Source: Bog-473 sp963824195
Lineage (GTDB): Bacteria; Actinomycetota; Acidimicrobiia; Acidimicrobiales; RAAP-2
Assembly: GCA_963824195.1 (NCBI GenBank)
Contig: CAWGOJ010000006.1
Location: 1-64,000 of the forward strand
Length of the DNA stretch: 64,000 nucleotides
Reading direction: 5' to 3'
Part shown: positions 1 through 8,046 of the stretch, one piece after another
Numbering within the stretch: position 1 is the first letter of the stretch
Layout of the letters: each line of letters opens with the position of its first letter
Notes under the pieces: model-generated
What the model saw: only the letters and a program-made list of their open reading frames with translations
Told to the model about the DNA's origin: nothing
The model's database searches: none
Translations under genes and position numbers: made by a program

Positions 1-87
1 GGCAGTGCGCTGGGGGTGGCTCCTGGCCCCCCTCGGGCTGGGACTGGCGGAGGTCATCCGCTAGGACATTGCAGCCCCGGTTTCAAA

Positions 88-1029
88 TCATTCCGCAGGT
101 GCCGCCACCCGAGCGCTCCATGCGACCTCGCTCGCGGGCCCCGCCCCCGAGCCCAGGTCCTCCGTCTTGACGATCTTGGTGGCGCGGAGCGGATAGGGGT
201 CCGGGTAGTCCACGACCCGGACGCCGCCCGTCGGCCGGAAGCGGCCAGACTCGATGACCTCGCGGGGGACGTAGGGGTCGCGCCCCATGCTGCGGAAGAG
301 CCGCGCCGTGGGTTCCCAGATCGTGACCCTCTCGTGCCAGCGCAGGCGGTCGAGCTTGCGCAGGAGGATCATGAAGGTGACCAGCGTCCCCGCCAGGACG
401 CCGACCACCAAGGCGCCGAGGACAGTGCCGCCGGGCAGGACGGCGATGAGCCCGACCAGGAGCAGCAGCAGGAGCAGGAGGCCGCTCCATTCGATCGCCG
501 AGAGTGCTTGCCCGGTCGCCGCCTCTATGAGCGACCGGTCGATGTTCATGCTGATACAGAGGGCGACCATCTCCTTGTAGACCGCCTCCTGCCGGGGCCC
601 CACGGGCTCGAGGGCGTAGACAGCGTCGATGAGGGCCAGGAGCGACGGCGTGGCCAGGTGGTAGTCGACCAGTCGATAGTCGATCTGGTCGGTCAGGTGG
701 CTGTCGACCAGATCACGGATCCGGCGGCGGTCCTCGTCCCCGAAGACCGCCATCATCTGGTGGATGGAGAAGAGCGACGAGTTGCCCTTGGCCACCAGGT
801 TCTGGACGAGAGCGAGGCGCTCACGCGTGCGCACGATGGTGAACGCCAGCAGGACCCCGAACAGGAACGCTGCCATGCTCGCCATCGCCACGTCGACACG
901 GATGTCACCCCGGTTGGGCCCGACGAGGCACGACGCGGCTCCCACGAGCACCGCGGCGAGCACCGCGGGCCAAGCGACGACGTCGCCTCCCGACACCGAC
1001 GTCACGAGTGAGCGGAACCACTGCTTCAT
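88..1029 (-). CDS. Conserved hypothetical membrane protein, four predicted TM segments
   Basis: I do not recognise a function with certainty. The 313-residue product has two N-terminal hydrophobic segments (about residues 14-35 and 48-70), a soluble middle of about 100 residues, and two more segments (about 157-200) containing a run of seven leucines, followed by a polar C-terminal tail of about 90 residues. This resembles DUF4239/bestrophin-like membrane proteins only loosely. The start is set at the ATG opening MKQWFRSLV because hydrophobic protein begins there; an upstream in-frame extension of 41 residues looks non-coding. It follows the scpB-like gene on the same strand after a 191-bp gap, so it may be transcribed separately. 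Confidence 0.65.
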   Translation of the reverse strand: MKQWFRSLVTSVSGGDVVAWPAVLAAVLVGAASCLVGPNRGDIRVDVAMASMAAFLFGVLLAFTIVRTRERLALVQNLVAKGNSSLFSIHQMMAVFGDEDRRRIRDLVDSHLTDQIDYRLVDYHLATPSLLALIDAVYALEPVGPRQEAVYKEMVALCISMNIDRSLIEAATGQALSAIEWSGLLLLLLLLVGLIAVLPGGTVLGALVVGVLAGTLVTFMILLRKLDRLRWHERVTIWEPTARLFRSMGRDPYVPREVIESGRFRPTGGVRVVDYPDPYPLRATKIVKTEDLGSGAGPASEVAWSARVAAPAE

Positions 1030-1220
1030 GGGTGTGCCGGTCGACCGGCTCACTGCGCCATCACGTCTGCTCACCTCCGCTCTCGTCGCGCAGCTGACCT
1101 TATAGAAGCCGCAACCGCAGTCGGAAGCTGACGGTGAACTTCCCGCGAACACTCGGTGACCCGGAGGCGAACATGCAGACTTTCGGCCCCGCGAGCGAGT
1201 GCCGGCGCGGCGGACCGGAT

Positions 1221-1997
1221 CTACTCGAAGTCCGGCGCCCGCTTCTCCCGGAAGGCGTTGATTCCCTCCGCGTAGTCGTCGCCCGAATAGACGTCATGGC
1301 GTAACTGATTGATCCACTGCGAGTCCTGAGCGGAGAGCGCCACGGCACGCACGAATGTGGTGGCCTGCAACTTGTAGGCGCGGATGGAATCGCCTGAACG
1401 GCTCCTCACCTTCCGGGCGAGCTGGTACGTGCAGTCGTGGAGCGTCTCGCTGCTCACCAGACGATTCATGATCCCCACGGCGTAGGCACGCTCGGCGGTG
1501 ATGAGATCGGCCGTCATCATGAGCTCGTTCACCACATTGAGGGGAAGGCGGGCCAGGAAGTACTGGATCCCCGAAGCCGAGTAGGGCAGTCCGAGCCGGG
1601 CCGGCGTCACGGCGAAGGCGGCGGTCTCGTCCCCGACCACCATGTCGCAGTTCAGCACCAGGTCGCACGCGCCGCCCCAGACCGTCCCGTGGACCATCGC
1701 GATGACCGCGCCCGGATACCCGCGCACCGACCGCAGGAGCTCCTCGAGCGGATCGGCGAAGGGCAGCGGGTCCACCCCGCGGACCGGGAGCTCGTCGATG
1801 TCGTGGCCGGCAGACCACACGTCTCTCATCTCCGCGGTCCTCAGGACGACCGCACGGACTCCCTGGCGCGCGAACTCGCTCAGCACATCCAGCATCTCCT
1901 GCACCGTCGTGGCACCCAACGCGTTCCGCTTGGCGAAGTTGTCCAGCGCGAGCGTGCCGACCTTGTCCTCGACCTTGAACGCGATGGTGGCGCTCAT
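1221..1997 (-). CDS. scpB: Methylmalonyl-CoA decarboxylase-like crotonase family protein
   Basis: This 258-residue crotonase-fold protein closely follows the E. coli ScpB/YgfG pattern. Visible matches are SAGHDIDELP followed by GVDPLPFADPLEE (oxyanion hole region, residues 63-86), MVHGTVWGGACDLVLNCD (residues 102-119), TPARLGLPY, and a C-terminal DYAEGINAFREKRAPDF. ScpB decarboxylates (R)-methylmalonyl-CoA to propionyl-CoA in the cytoplasm. Because many crotonases share the fold, enoyl-CoA hydratase activity cannot be excluded, but the HDIDELP and DVYSGDDYAEG signatures favour the decarboxylase. Its start codon overlaps the stop of the upstream CGNR-protein gene by 4 bp, implying translational coupling. 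Confidence 0.78.
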   Translation of the reverse strand: MSATIAFKVEDKVGTLALDNFAKRNALGATTVQEMLDVLSEFARQGVRAVVLRTAEMRDVWSAGHDIDELPVRGVDPLPFADPLEELLRSVRGYPGAVIAMVHGTVWGGACDLVLNCDMVVGDETAAFAVTPARLGLPYSASGIQYFLARLPLNVVNELMMTADLITAERAYAVGIMNRLVSSETLHDCTYQLARKVRSRSGDSIRAYKLQATTFVRAVALSAQDSQWINQLRHDVYSGDDYAEGINAFREKRAPDFE

Positions 1998-2599
1998 CGG
2001 GGATCCGAGACCTCTTCACGGGTGGCCCCGCCGACGCCCGACCGACGCGATCGGAGGTTGCGGTTCTTGATCCGGTTCCCGCAGACCGCCATGTCGCACC
2101 ATGCCCCCCGACCCGCATGAGAGCGGTCGTAATAGGCCCACCTGCAGTCCGGGTTCCTGCAGGCCTTCAAGCGCCCCCACGTGCCGTCGCGTTGCGCGTC
2201 ACGGATGATGAGGAGGAGCCGGGCCAGCGCCGGGAAGCCGCCGGCCTGGGGCTGCAGCTCGACGGTCCCGTCGGGGAGCACGCCGGCCCGCAGCCGGCAC
2301 CTCTCGGCGAGCACATCGAGAGCTCCCACCGCCGAAGGCTCGGGGACCTCACCACTCTCGTTGTGGACGAGGAGGGCGCGAATGCTCTCCCTGACCTCCC
2401 GTGCCGTGGCGGCGTCCACGTCCTCGACGTCGGGGCCGATCAGCCCTGCGCCGCGCAACCACAAACTCGCCGTCGGCGGATCAGCGAGCAGGTCGACGCC
2501 GGAGTCGGCTTCCCACGTGTTCACGAAGGACTGCACCACCAGGAGCGGCATCGGCGCGGGCTTGGTCTCGTCATCGGGGACCCACGAGGGGAGGGCCAT
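1994..2599 (-). CDS. CGNR zinc-finger protein, ABATE-type putative transcriptional regulator
   Basis: The C-terminus shows the full CGNR motif: CRNPDCRWAYYDRS followed by CDMAVCGNRIKNRNLRSRR (about residues 144-185). The spaced cysteines bind zinc and the basic tail is DNA-binding in this family. The N-terminal part (VQSFVNTWE, then an acidic helical region) matches the ABATE domain expected of such stress-linked regulators. The 201-residue length is typical. It is the first gene of a two-gene unit with the downstream scpB-like gene (4-bp overlap) and may control it. A TAGGAT box lies 6 nt before the ATG, so the transcript is probably leaderless. Confidence 0.82.
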   Translation of the reverse strand: MALPSWVPDDETKPAPMPLLVVQSFVNTWEADSGVDLLADPPTASLWLRGAGLIGPDVEDVDAATAREVRESIRALLVHNESGEVPEPSAVGALDVLAERCRLRAGVLPDGTVELQPQAGGFPALARLLLIIRDAQRDGTWGRLKACRNPDCRWAYYDRSHAGRGAWCDMAVCGNRIKNRNLRSRRSGVGGATREEVSDPR

Positions 2600-2605
2600 G
2601 AAACC

Positions 2606-2611
2606 ATCCTA
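2606..2611 (-). promoter_or_regulatory. Candidate -10 box of a leaderless promoter for the CGNR gene
   Basis: On the minus strand TAGGAT is followed after 6 nt by the ATG at 2599. That spacing places the transcription start at the start codon itself. No clear -35 hexamer is seen. Confidence 0.5.
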
Positions 2612-2634
2612 GCGGGCGTGACCGGTAAAAGTAC

Positions 2635-2663
2635 TTGACTAGTCATGGTGAGGCGTCCACAAT
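2635..2663 (+). promoter_or_regulatory. Candidate sigma70-type promoter with a palindrome over the -35 box
   Basis: TTGACT (2635-2640) and CACAAT (2658-2663) are spaced by 17 nt and point toward the gene at 2715. A perfect 10-bp palindrome, TGACTAGTCA (2636-2645), overlaps the -35 box and could be an operator serving this promoter and the divergent CGNR gene. Confidence 0.45.
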
Positions 2664-2691
2664 GATCTTGATGGTCACGGTTCGGCAGCGT

Positions 2692-2714
2692 CAGGGGCAG
2701 GGGCAGGGGCAGGG
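2692..2714 (+). repeat. CAGGGG hexanucleotide tandem repeat over the ribosome-binding site
   Basis: Three full CAGGGG units and a partial fourth run directly into the ATG at 2715. Each unit contains AGGGG, so the array itself supplies the Shine-Dalgarno sequence. Changes in copy number would move or weaken the binding site without shifting the reading frame. Confidence 0.8.
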
Positions 2715-3179
2715 ATGATCGTCGTGCTCGAGGAGGATGCCGGGCTCGGCCTGCGCCGGGTACGGATGCGTGACCGACTGCTGGCCCGTCTGAGGGCGTC
2801 GGCTCTCGATCACGAGCTGGCAGGCGGCGCGTCCCCGGAGTCGAGCATCGCCCTGGCGCTCCACGCCGCGCTTCTCTGCGGACCGTCGCAGCGCCGCATT
2901 CTCGCCCGCAGCCTCACGCGGATAGCGGCGGCGGCCGACACGTCGCGGCGGTCACGCCTCAAGATGCCCGTGTGCCGTTCGGCGGTCCGTGGTGCTCGTA
3001 CCGAGCTCGATGCCGTCGTGGATCGCCTGGTCGCGTGCGGGCCCGTGGACGTGCGCGGCGTAGCCCGCATCAGGAGCCTCCTGGCGGACGGGACGGGTCC
3101 CCTCTACTGGGAGTCCACTGCCGAGCGGCTGCGCGACGACCTCCGGGCCGCGCTGGCGGAGATGGATCCGCTCACCTGA
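2715..3179 (+). CDS. Conserved actinobacterial hypothetical protein
   Basis: The 154-residue, arginine- and alanine-rich product has a block RRVRMRDRLLARLRASALDHELAGGASPESS (residues 14-44) of a type I recall from uncharacterised actinobacterial proteins. The rest is predicted helical with no signal peptide or membrane segment, so it should be cytoplasmic. No catalytic motif is visible. The ATG is preceded immediately by a hexanucleotide repeat that doubles as ribosome-binding site, and the gene has its own promoter-like sequence. It converges on the TetR gene. Function is unknown; I am fairly confident it is a real gene because of the conserved N-terminal block and the promoter. Confidence 0.65.
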   Translation: MIVVLEEDAGLGLRRVRMRDRLLARLRASALDHELAGGASPESSIALALHAALLCGPSQRRILARSLTRIAAAADTSRRSRLKMPVCRSAVRGARTELDAVVDRLVACGPVDVRGVARIRSLLADGTGPLYWESTAERLRDDLRAALAEMDPLT

Positions 3180-3204
3180 GCCTCCGCGCCGCGGCCGAGC
3201 GGCC

Positions 3205-3873
3205 TCAGCGACGCCCGAAGATCTTGCCCAACTGCGCGACGCTCAGCGGCGGGTGGGCGGGCGTCGCATGGCCGGGGCGCAGCCCGTCGAGCGCCAGCTC
3301 CAGGAAGCGCAGCGAGGGCTTCTGGCCCGGCGTGTCGCACAGGTCGGCAATGGAGCGCACCGCCTTGAGCACGACGACGATGTCGGTCACCTCGACGTCG
3401 GGGCGCAGGGTCCCCGCCTCCTTGCTCCGCCCCACGATGTCGGCCAGGAGAGGGGCGATCTGCGCCAGCCCGGCCCCGCGCGTCGACGCCCATGGCGGCG
3501 CGGAGATCGTGTCTCGCCACACGCTGGGCACGTCGATGCACCGGCGTACGAATTCGAAAACGGCGTCGGCCGGCGCCACGTCGGCCAGTACGTCCTCGGC
3601 GATCTCGCGGTTGCGCCGTCTCGCCGCTTCCACGACGGCGCTGAATAGATCGGCCTTGGTCGGGAAGCGGCGGTACAGCGTGCCCACTCCGACGTCGGCC
3701 CGCGTGGCGATGGCCTCCATGGGCGCGTCGTAGCCCTGCTCGGCGAAGACGTCGCGCGCTGCCTCGAGGATCCGGCCGAGATTGAGCTCGGCGTCGCGGC
3801 GCAGCGGCCGCGCCTCTTCGCCCGTGCCGGCACCGGACTCGACGTCCGCCGTCAGAGCGCCGCGCCGGGTCAC
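3205..3873 (-). CDS. TetR-family transcriptional repressor
   Basis: This 222-residue protein has a classic TetR N-terminus: AELNLGRILEAARDVFAEQGYDAPMEAIATRADVGVGTLYRRFPTK across residues 27-72, with the helix-turn-helix ending in VGVGTLYRRFP. The C-terminal helical domain (residues 85-210) would bind a ligand. Its start overlaps the stop of the MFS exporter by 4 bp, so repressor and pump are co-transcribed, the normal arrangement for autoregulated drug-efflux control. The likely target is the divergent region upstream of the pump, where two GGAA-N7-TTCC sites lie. Confidence 0.9.
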   Translation of the reverse strand: MTRRGALTADVESGAGTGEEARPLRRDAELNLGRILEAARDVFAEQGYDAPMEAIATRADVGVGTLYRRFPTKADLFSAVVEAARRRNREIAEDVLADVAPADAVFEFVRRCIDVPSVWRDTISAPPWASTRGAGLAQIAPLLADIVGRSKEAGTLRPDVEVTDIVVVLKAVRSIADLCDTPGQKPSLRFLELALDGLRPGHATPAHPPLSVAQLGKIFGRR

Positions 3874-5339
3874 GCCAGGTCCTCGGACCGCAGGGCGATG
3901 GCGCCGACGATGACCTCGGCCTCCCCCGTCAGCGCGGGGTGCGCCTCACGCAGAACGACGGACGGGCCCTCACGCCGGGGGATCAACAGCGCGGCCAGGG
4001 CGGCCACGACCAACCCGGCGCCGCTGGCCGCGAAGGCCAGCACGTAGCCGTGCTCCTTGGGATAGCCGTCGGGCAGTAGGCCGCTGATGACGAGGCTGGT
4101 GGCCACCCCGCTGCCCAGGGCAGCCCCGATGCTGCGGATGTTGGTGTTCATCCCCGTGGCCACACCGGTCTGCTCGGCCGGCACCGCCTCAATGATGAGG
4201 TTCGCCATGCTGGCGAAGCCCAGGGCGATGCCGATGCCGAGCAGGCCCGTTGCGGCGTACATCGACCAGGCTTGGCTGTGGCTCAGCACCAGGAGGAGGT
4301 AGCTCGAGGCGGCGAAGAGCGAGCCGGCCACGAGCATGATCTTGGAGCCGATGAGCACCGAGAGCCGCCCGGTCATCGGAGCCACGATCACCATGGCCAG
4401 GGCGAAGGGCAGCAGGTAAAGGCCCGACTGGGTCACCGAGGCCCCGAACCCGTACCCCACGTGGGTCGGCGTCTGCGCGAACTGGGGCAGCGCAATGAAC
4501 ATGGCGAACATGCCGAAGCCGAAGAGCAGTGCAGCCAGGTTGGTGGCCCAGACCGTAGGGATGCGCATCATCTTCATGTCGACCAGCGGCGAGGCGGACC
4601 GGGTCTCCGAGAACATCCACGTCACGATCAGGGCCACGGTGGCGGCGCCCAGGACGACGACCGACGTGCTCCCCCACCCCCACGTCGGCGCGTAGGAGAT
4701 GGCGAGCAGCCCCGTCACCAGCCAGCCCGACATCAGGACCGCCCCGAGCCAGTTGATGCGGCCCGGGGAACGCACCGGCGACTCGGGAACGAAGGCGAAG
4801 GTGGCGATCGTCGCCGTGACGGACATGATGAGTGGCACCCAGTAGAGCCAGTGGTAGTTCAGGTGCACGAGGATCGGACCGGCCAGCACGATGCCCGCCC
4901 CCGCCCCGGCGCCGAGGATGGCCGACATGATGCCGATGGCGCCCGCCACACGCTCGGGGGGGAACTCGTCGCGGATGATGCCGAAAGCGAGCGGGAACAC
5001 GGCCCCGGCCGCGCCCTGGATCACGCGGCCGACCAGCATCACGGGCAGGGTGGTGGACAGCGCGCTGATCAATGTCCCGACCGAGAGGGCGATCAGCACG
5101 GCGACGATGATCTTCTCCTTGCCGACCATGTCGCCCACGCGGCCCAGGATCGGCGTGGCGATTGCGGCGCTCAGCAGGTATGCGGTCAGCAGCCAGCTCG
5201 CCCCGCTCTCCGACGTGTGCAGCGTGTGCTCCAGCTGGGGGATGGCGGGGATGATGAGCGACTGCAGCAGGCTGAAGGCCAGCGCCGCCGTGGCGAGGAC
5301 CACGAAGGTGACGCGGTAGTTGGTGTGCGTGCGGGCCAT
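3870..5339 (-). CDS. MFS multidrug exporter, DHA2 (14-TM) type
   Basis: The 489-residue protein carries the DHA family signature GRVGDMVGKEK between TM2 and TM3 and GRVIQGAAGAVFPLAFGIIRDEFPPER around TM4, followed by a proline/glycine-rich TM5 (GIMSAILGAGAGAGIVLAGPI) that matches antiporter motif C. About 14 hydrophobic segments are visible, as expected for EmrB/QacA-type proton antiporters in the inner membrane. The substrate cannot be read from sequence. It heads a two-gene operon with the TetR gene and is divergent from a second, different DHA2 exporter at 5505. Confidence 0.88.
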   Translation of the reverse strand: MARTHTNYRVTFVVLATAALAFSLLQSLIIPAIPQLEHTLHTSESGASWLLTAYLLSAAIATPILGRVGDMVGKEKIIVAVLIALSVGTLISALSTTLPVMLVGRVIQGAAGAVFPLAFGIIRDEFPPERVAGAIGIMSAILGAGAGAGIVLAGPILVHLNYHWLYWVPLIMSVTATIATFAFVPESPVRSPGRINWLGAVLMSGWLVTGLLAISYAPTWGWGSTSVVVLGAATVALIVTWMFSETRSASPLVDMKMMRIPTVWATNLAALLFGFGMFAMFIALPQFAQTPTHVGYGFGASVTQSGLYLLPFALAMVIVAPMTGRLSVLIGSKIMLVAGSLFAASSYLLLVLSHSQAWSMYAATGLLGIGIALGFASMANLIIEAVPAEQTGVATGMNTNIRSIGAALGSGVATSLVISGLLPDGYPKEHGYVLAFAASGAGLVVAALAALLIPRREGPSVVLREAHPALTGEAEVIVGAIALRSEDLA

Positions 5340-5360
5340 GGTCCCGGGAGTCCCCTCAGA

Positions 5361-5408
5361 CGGAATGATTCGTTCCGGTTATGCTAGCAAAGCGGAATAT
5401 CCTGTTCC
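5361..5408. promoter_or_regulatory. Paired candidate TetR operators between divergent exporters
   Basis: CGGAATGATTCGTTCCG (5361-5377) has perfect 5-bp arms around a 7-nt centre. A second site, GGAATATCCTGTTCC (5394-5408), has the same GGAA-N7-TTCC layout. Their centres are about 32 bp apart, three helical turns, so two repressor dimers could bind the same DNA face. Both exporters could be controlled from here. Confidence 0.6.
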
Positions 5409-5504
5409 TGATAGCCGTCTAAGACGCCGGCCCCGCCGGCGGGAGGCCGCACTCATGCAGAAGACGGAGGCGATGGCACCGTCTGGGGGCCAGGGCGAGC
5501 GCCA

Positions 5505-7268
5505 GTGACCGACCTGGCCGCCGACGACGTTCCCTCACCGCACAGGCTCGGCCCAACGCCCGCGAACGAACGCCACCAGTGGGCGGCGCTCTTCATCACG
5601 ACGCTGGGCATGCTCATGGCGACGATCGACGCATCCATCGTTCTCATCGCACTGCCCGCCGTCTTCCGCGGCATCCATCTCGATCCCCTCCTGCCGTCCA
5701 ACACCTTCTTCCTGCTCTGGATGATCCTGGGCTTCCTGATCGTCACCAGCGTGCTGGTGGTGAGCCTCGGCCGCCTCGGCGACCTCTACGGCCGGGTCCG
5801 GATCTACAACCTCGGCTTCGCCGTCTTCACCTTCTTCTCCCTGTTGCTCAGCATCACCTGGATGACCGGCACCGCCGGGGGCATCTGGCTGATCGTCATG
5901 CGCATCTTCCAAGGGGTCGGTGCCGCCATGCTCATGGCCAACTCGGCCGCCATCCTGACCGATGCCTTCCCGCCCGACCGACGCGGCTTTGCCCTCGGCA
6001 TCAACCAGGCGGCTGCCATCAGTGGCTCCTTCATCGGGCTGCTGCTGGGCGGCCTCCTCGCCCCCATCAACTGGCGCCTGATCTTCCTGGTCTCGGTCCC
6101 CATCGGGCTGTTCGCCACCGTGTGGGGCTACTTCTCGCTCGAGGAGGTGGCCAAGGGCTCTCGGGCCCGCATCGACTGGTGGGGCAACGCCACCTTCGCC
6201 GTCGGGCTCATCCTGGTCATGGTGGGGATCACCTACGGCATCGAGCCCTATGGGAACTCGTCCATGGGCTGGGCCAACCCGACCGTGCTGGCCGAGCTCG
6301 GGGTCGGCCTGGCCTTCCTGGTGCTCTTCTGTTTCATCGAGGTCCACACCGAGGAGCCGATGTTCCGCCTGCAGCTCTTCAAGATCCGCGCCTTCTCGGC
6401 CGGGGTCTTCGCCAGCTTCCTCGGGGCGCTCGGGCGCGGCGGGCTCATGTTCATGCTCATCATCTGGCTGCAGGGCATCTGGCTGCCCCGCCACGGCTAC
6501 ACCTTCGCCGTGACCCCCCTGTGGGCCGGCATCTTCCTGATCCCGCTCACTGCCGGCTTCATGATCGGCGGCCCGCTCTCGGGCATCCTCTCGGATCGCT
6601 ATGGCTCACGACCCTTCGCGACCGGCGGCATGCTCGGCAGCGCGGTCGCGTTCTTCCTCCTGGAGCAGGTCCCCGTGGACTTTCGCTACGGCCCCTTCGC
6701 CGTCCTGCTCTTCTGCACCGGGATCGTCATGTCATCCTTCGGCGCCTCCAACCGTACCGGCGTCATGAACAGTCTCCCGGCAGCGGACCGTGGTGCCGGA
6801 TCGGGCATGAACACGACCTTCCAGAACTCGGCCCAGGTGCTCTCCATCGGCATCTTCTTCACCCTGATCATCGTGGGGCTCTCCGACCACCTGCCGGCCG
6901 CGCTGGTCAGCGGCCTGACCACGCACGGCGTCCCGCTGCCCACCGCACAGGCAATTTCGCACCTCCCACCGGTCTCCACGCTCTTCGCAGCCTTTCTCGG
7001 CTACAACCCTGCCGGCCACCTCCTCGGCCCTCATGAGCTCTCCCAGCTCACCCCGGCCCAGCGCGGCACCATCACGGGCGAGAGCTTCTTCCCCAGTCTC
7101 ATCACGAACTCGTTCAAGGACGGGCTGCATACCGCCTTCAACTTCGCCATCGTCATGTGCCTACTCGGGGCAGCCTGTTCGTGGACCCGCGGGGGCAAGG
7201 CCCCGGCGCGCGAAGTGGTGGACCAGCGCGTTCTCGAAGACCTGGTCCTGGAACCTGCGGCGAGCTGA
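5505..7268 (+). CDS. MFS transporter, EmrB/QacA (DHA2) type
   Basis: The 587-residue protein starts at GTG and reaches its first TM with WAALFITTLGMLMATIDASIVLIALP, containing the DHA2 D-A-S-I-V-L-I-A-L-P signature of TM1. SLGRLGDLYGRVRIY (TM2-TM3 loop) and IFQGVGAAMLMANSAAILTDAFPPDRRGFALGINQ (TM4-TM5) follow. There are about 14 hydrophobic segments and a long extracellular-type insertion near residues 460-520. It is expected to be an inner-membrane proton antiporter of unknown substrate. It diverges from the other MFS gene across the candidate TetR operators, so it may be under the same repressor. It ends 31 bp from a convergent secreted-protein gene. Confidence 0.87.
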   Translation: MTDLAADDVPSPHRLGPTPANERHQWAALFITTLGMLMATIDASIVLIALPAVFRGIHLDPLLPSNTFFLLWMILGFLIVTSVLVVSLGRLGDLYGRVRIYNLGFAVFTFFSLLLSITWMTGTAGGIWLIVMRIFQGVGAAMLMANSAAILTDAFPPDRRGFALGINQAAAISGSFIGLLLGGLLAPINWRLIFLVSVPIGLFATVWGYFSLEEVAKGSRARIDWWGNATFAVGLILVMVGITYGIEPYGNSSMGWANPTVLAELGVGLAFLVLFCFIEVHTEEPMFRLQLFKIRAFSAGVFASFLGALGRGGLMFMLIIWLQGIWLPRHGYTFAVTPLWAGIFLIPLTAGFMIGGPLSGILSDRYGSRPFATGGMLGSAVAFFLLEQVPVDFRYGPFAVLLFCTGIVMSSFGASNRTGVMNSLPAADRGAGSGMNTTFQNSAQVLSIGIFFTLIIVGLSDHLPAALVSGLTTHGVPLPTAQAISHLPPVSTLFAAFLGYNPAGHLLGPHELSQLTPAQRGTITGESFFPSLITNSFKDGLHTAFNFAIVMCLLGAACSWTRGGKAPAREVVDQRVLEDLVLEPAAS

Positions 7269-7299
7269 CCGCCGGACAGAGCCGGCTCACCGCCAGAGG

Positions 7300-8046
7300 T
7301 CAGGAGGCGGACATCCCCACCACTGGCTGGGCGAGGGGAATCGAGCCGGCCGAACCGTAGAACGGGGCATCGCCGTAGTTGAAGATCCCGCCGTCGGTCG
7401 CCACCAGCCAGTAGCCCCCGCCGTCGTCCGTGGCGGCCATCCCCACGACGGGCTTGTTGAGGGGGAGGGAGCCGGCCGAACCGTGGAACGGGGCGTCGCC
7501 GTAGTTGAAGATGCCGCCGTCGGAGGCCACCAGCCAGTAGCCCCCGCCGTCGTGCGTGGCGGCCATCCCCACGACGGGCTTGTTGAGGGGGAGGGAGCCG
7601 GCCGAGCCGTGGAACGTGGCGTCGCCGTAGTTGAAGATGCCGCCGTCGGAGGCGACCAGCCAGTAGCCCTTGCCACTGGCCGTCGGGGCCATGCCCACGA
7701 TCGGCTTGTTGAGGTGGATGGAGCCCGCCGAGCCGTAGAAGCCCGCGTCGCCGTAGTTGAAGATGCCTCCGTCGGAGGCCACCAGCCAGTAGCCGCCACC
7801 GTCGGGGGTGGCCGCCATGCCCACGATGGGCCTGTTGAGGGCGATGCTGCCGGCCGAGCCGTGGAACGGGGCGTCGCCGTAGTTGAAGATGCCGCCGTCC
7901 GAGGCCACCAGCCAATACCCGCCGCCGTCACGGGTTGCGGCCATCCCAACCACCGGCCTGTTCAGGAACCGTCCCCCGTCCGAGCCGCAGAACGGGAGAT
8001 CGCCGTAGTTGAAGATGCCGCCGTCCGAGGCGACCATGTAGTACCC
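7300..8046 (-). repeat. 126-bp tandem coding repeats, six units
   Basis: Six in-frame units of 126 bp (42 residues) encode the C-terminal part of the secreted protein. Units 2-6 are very similar at the DNA level, which suggests recent expansion by unequal recombination, while the unit nearest the catalytic-type domain (GYYMVASDGGIFNYGDLPFCG) is the most diverged. Confidence 0.9.

Noticed and set aside
4272..5387. Long plus-strand open frame over the MFS gene
   Set aside because: It is rich in His, Arg, Gly and Asp with no recognisable fold and is antisense to a clear membrane protein; typical GC-rich shadow.
7300..8046. CRISPR-like or satellite repeats
   Set aside because: The 126-bp period is in frame and encodes regular protein repeats.
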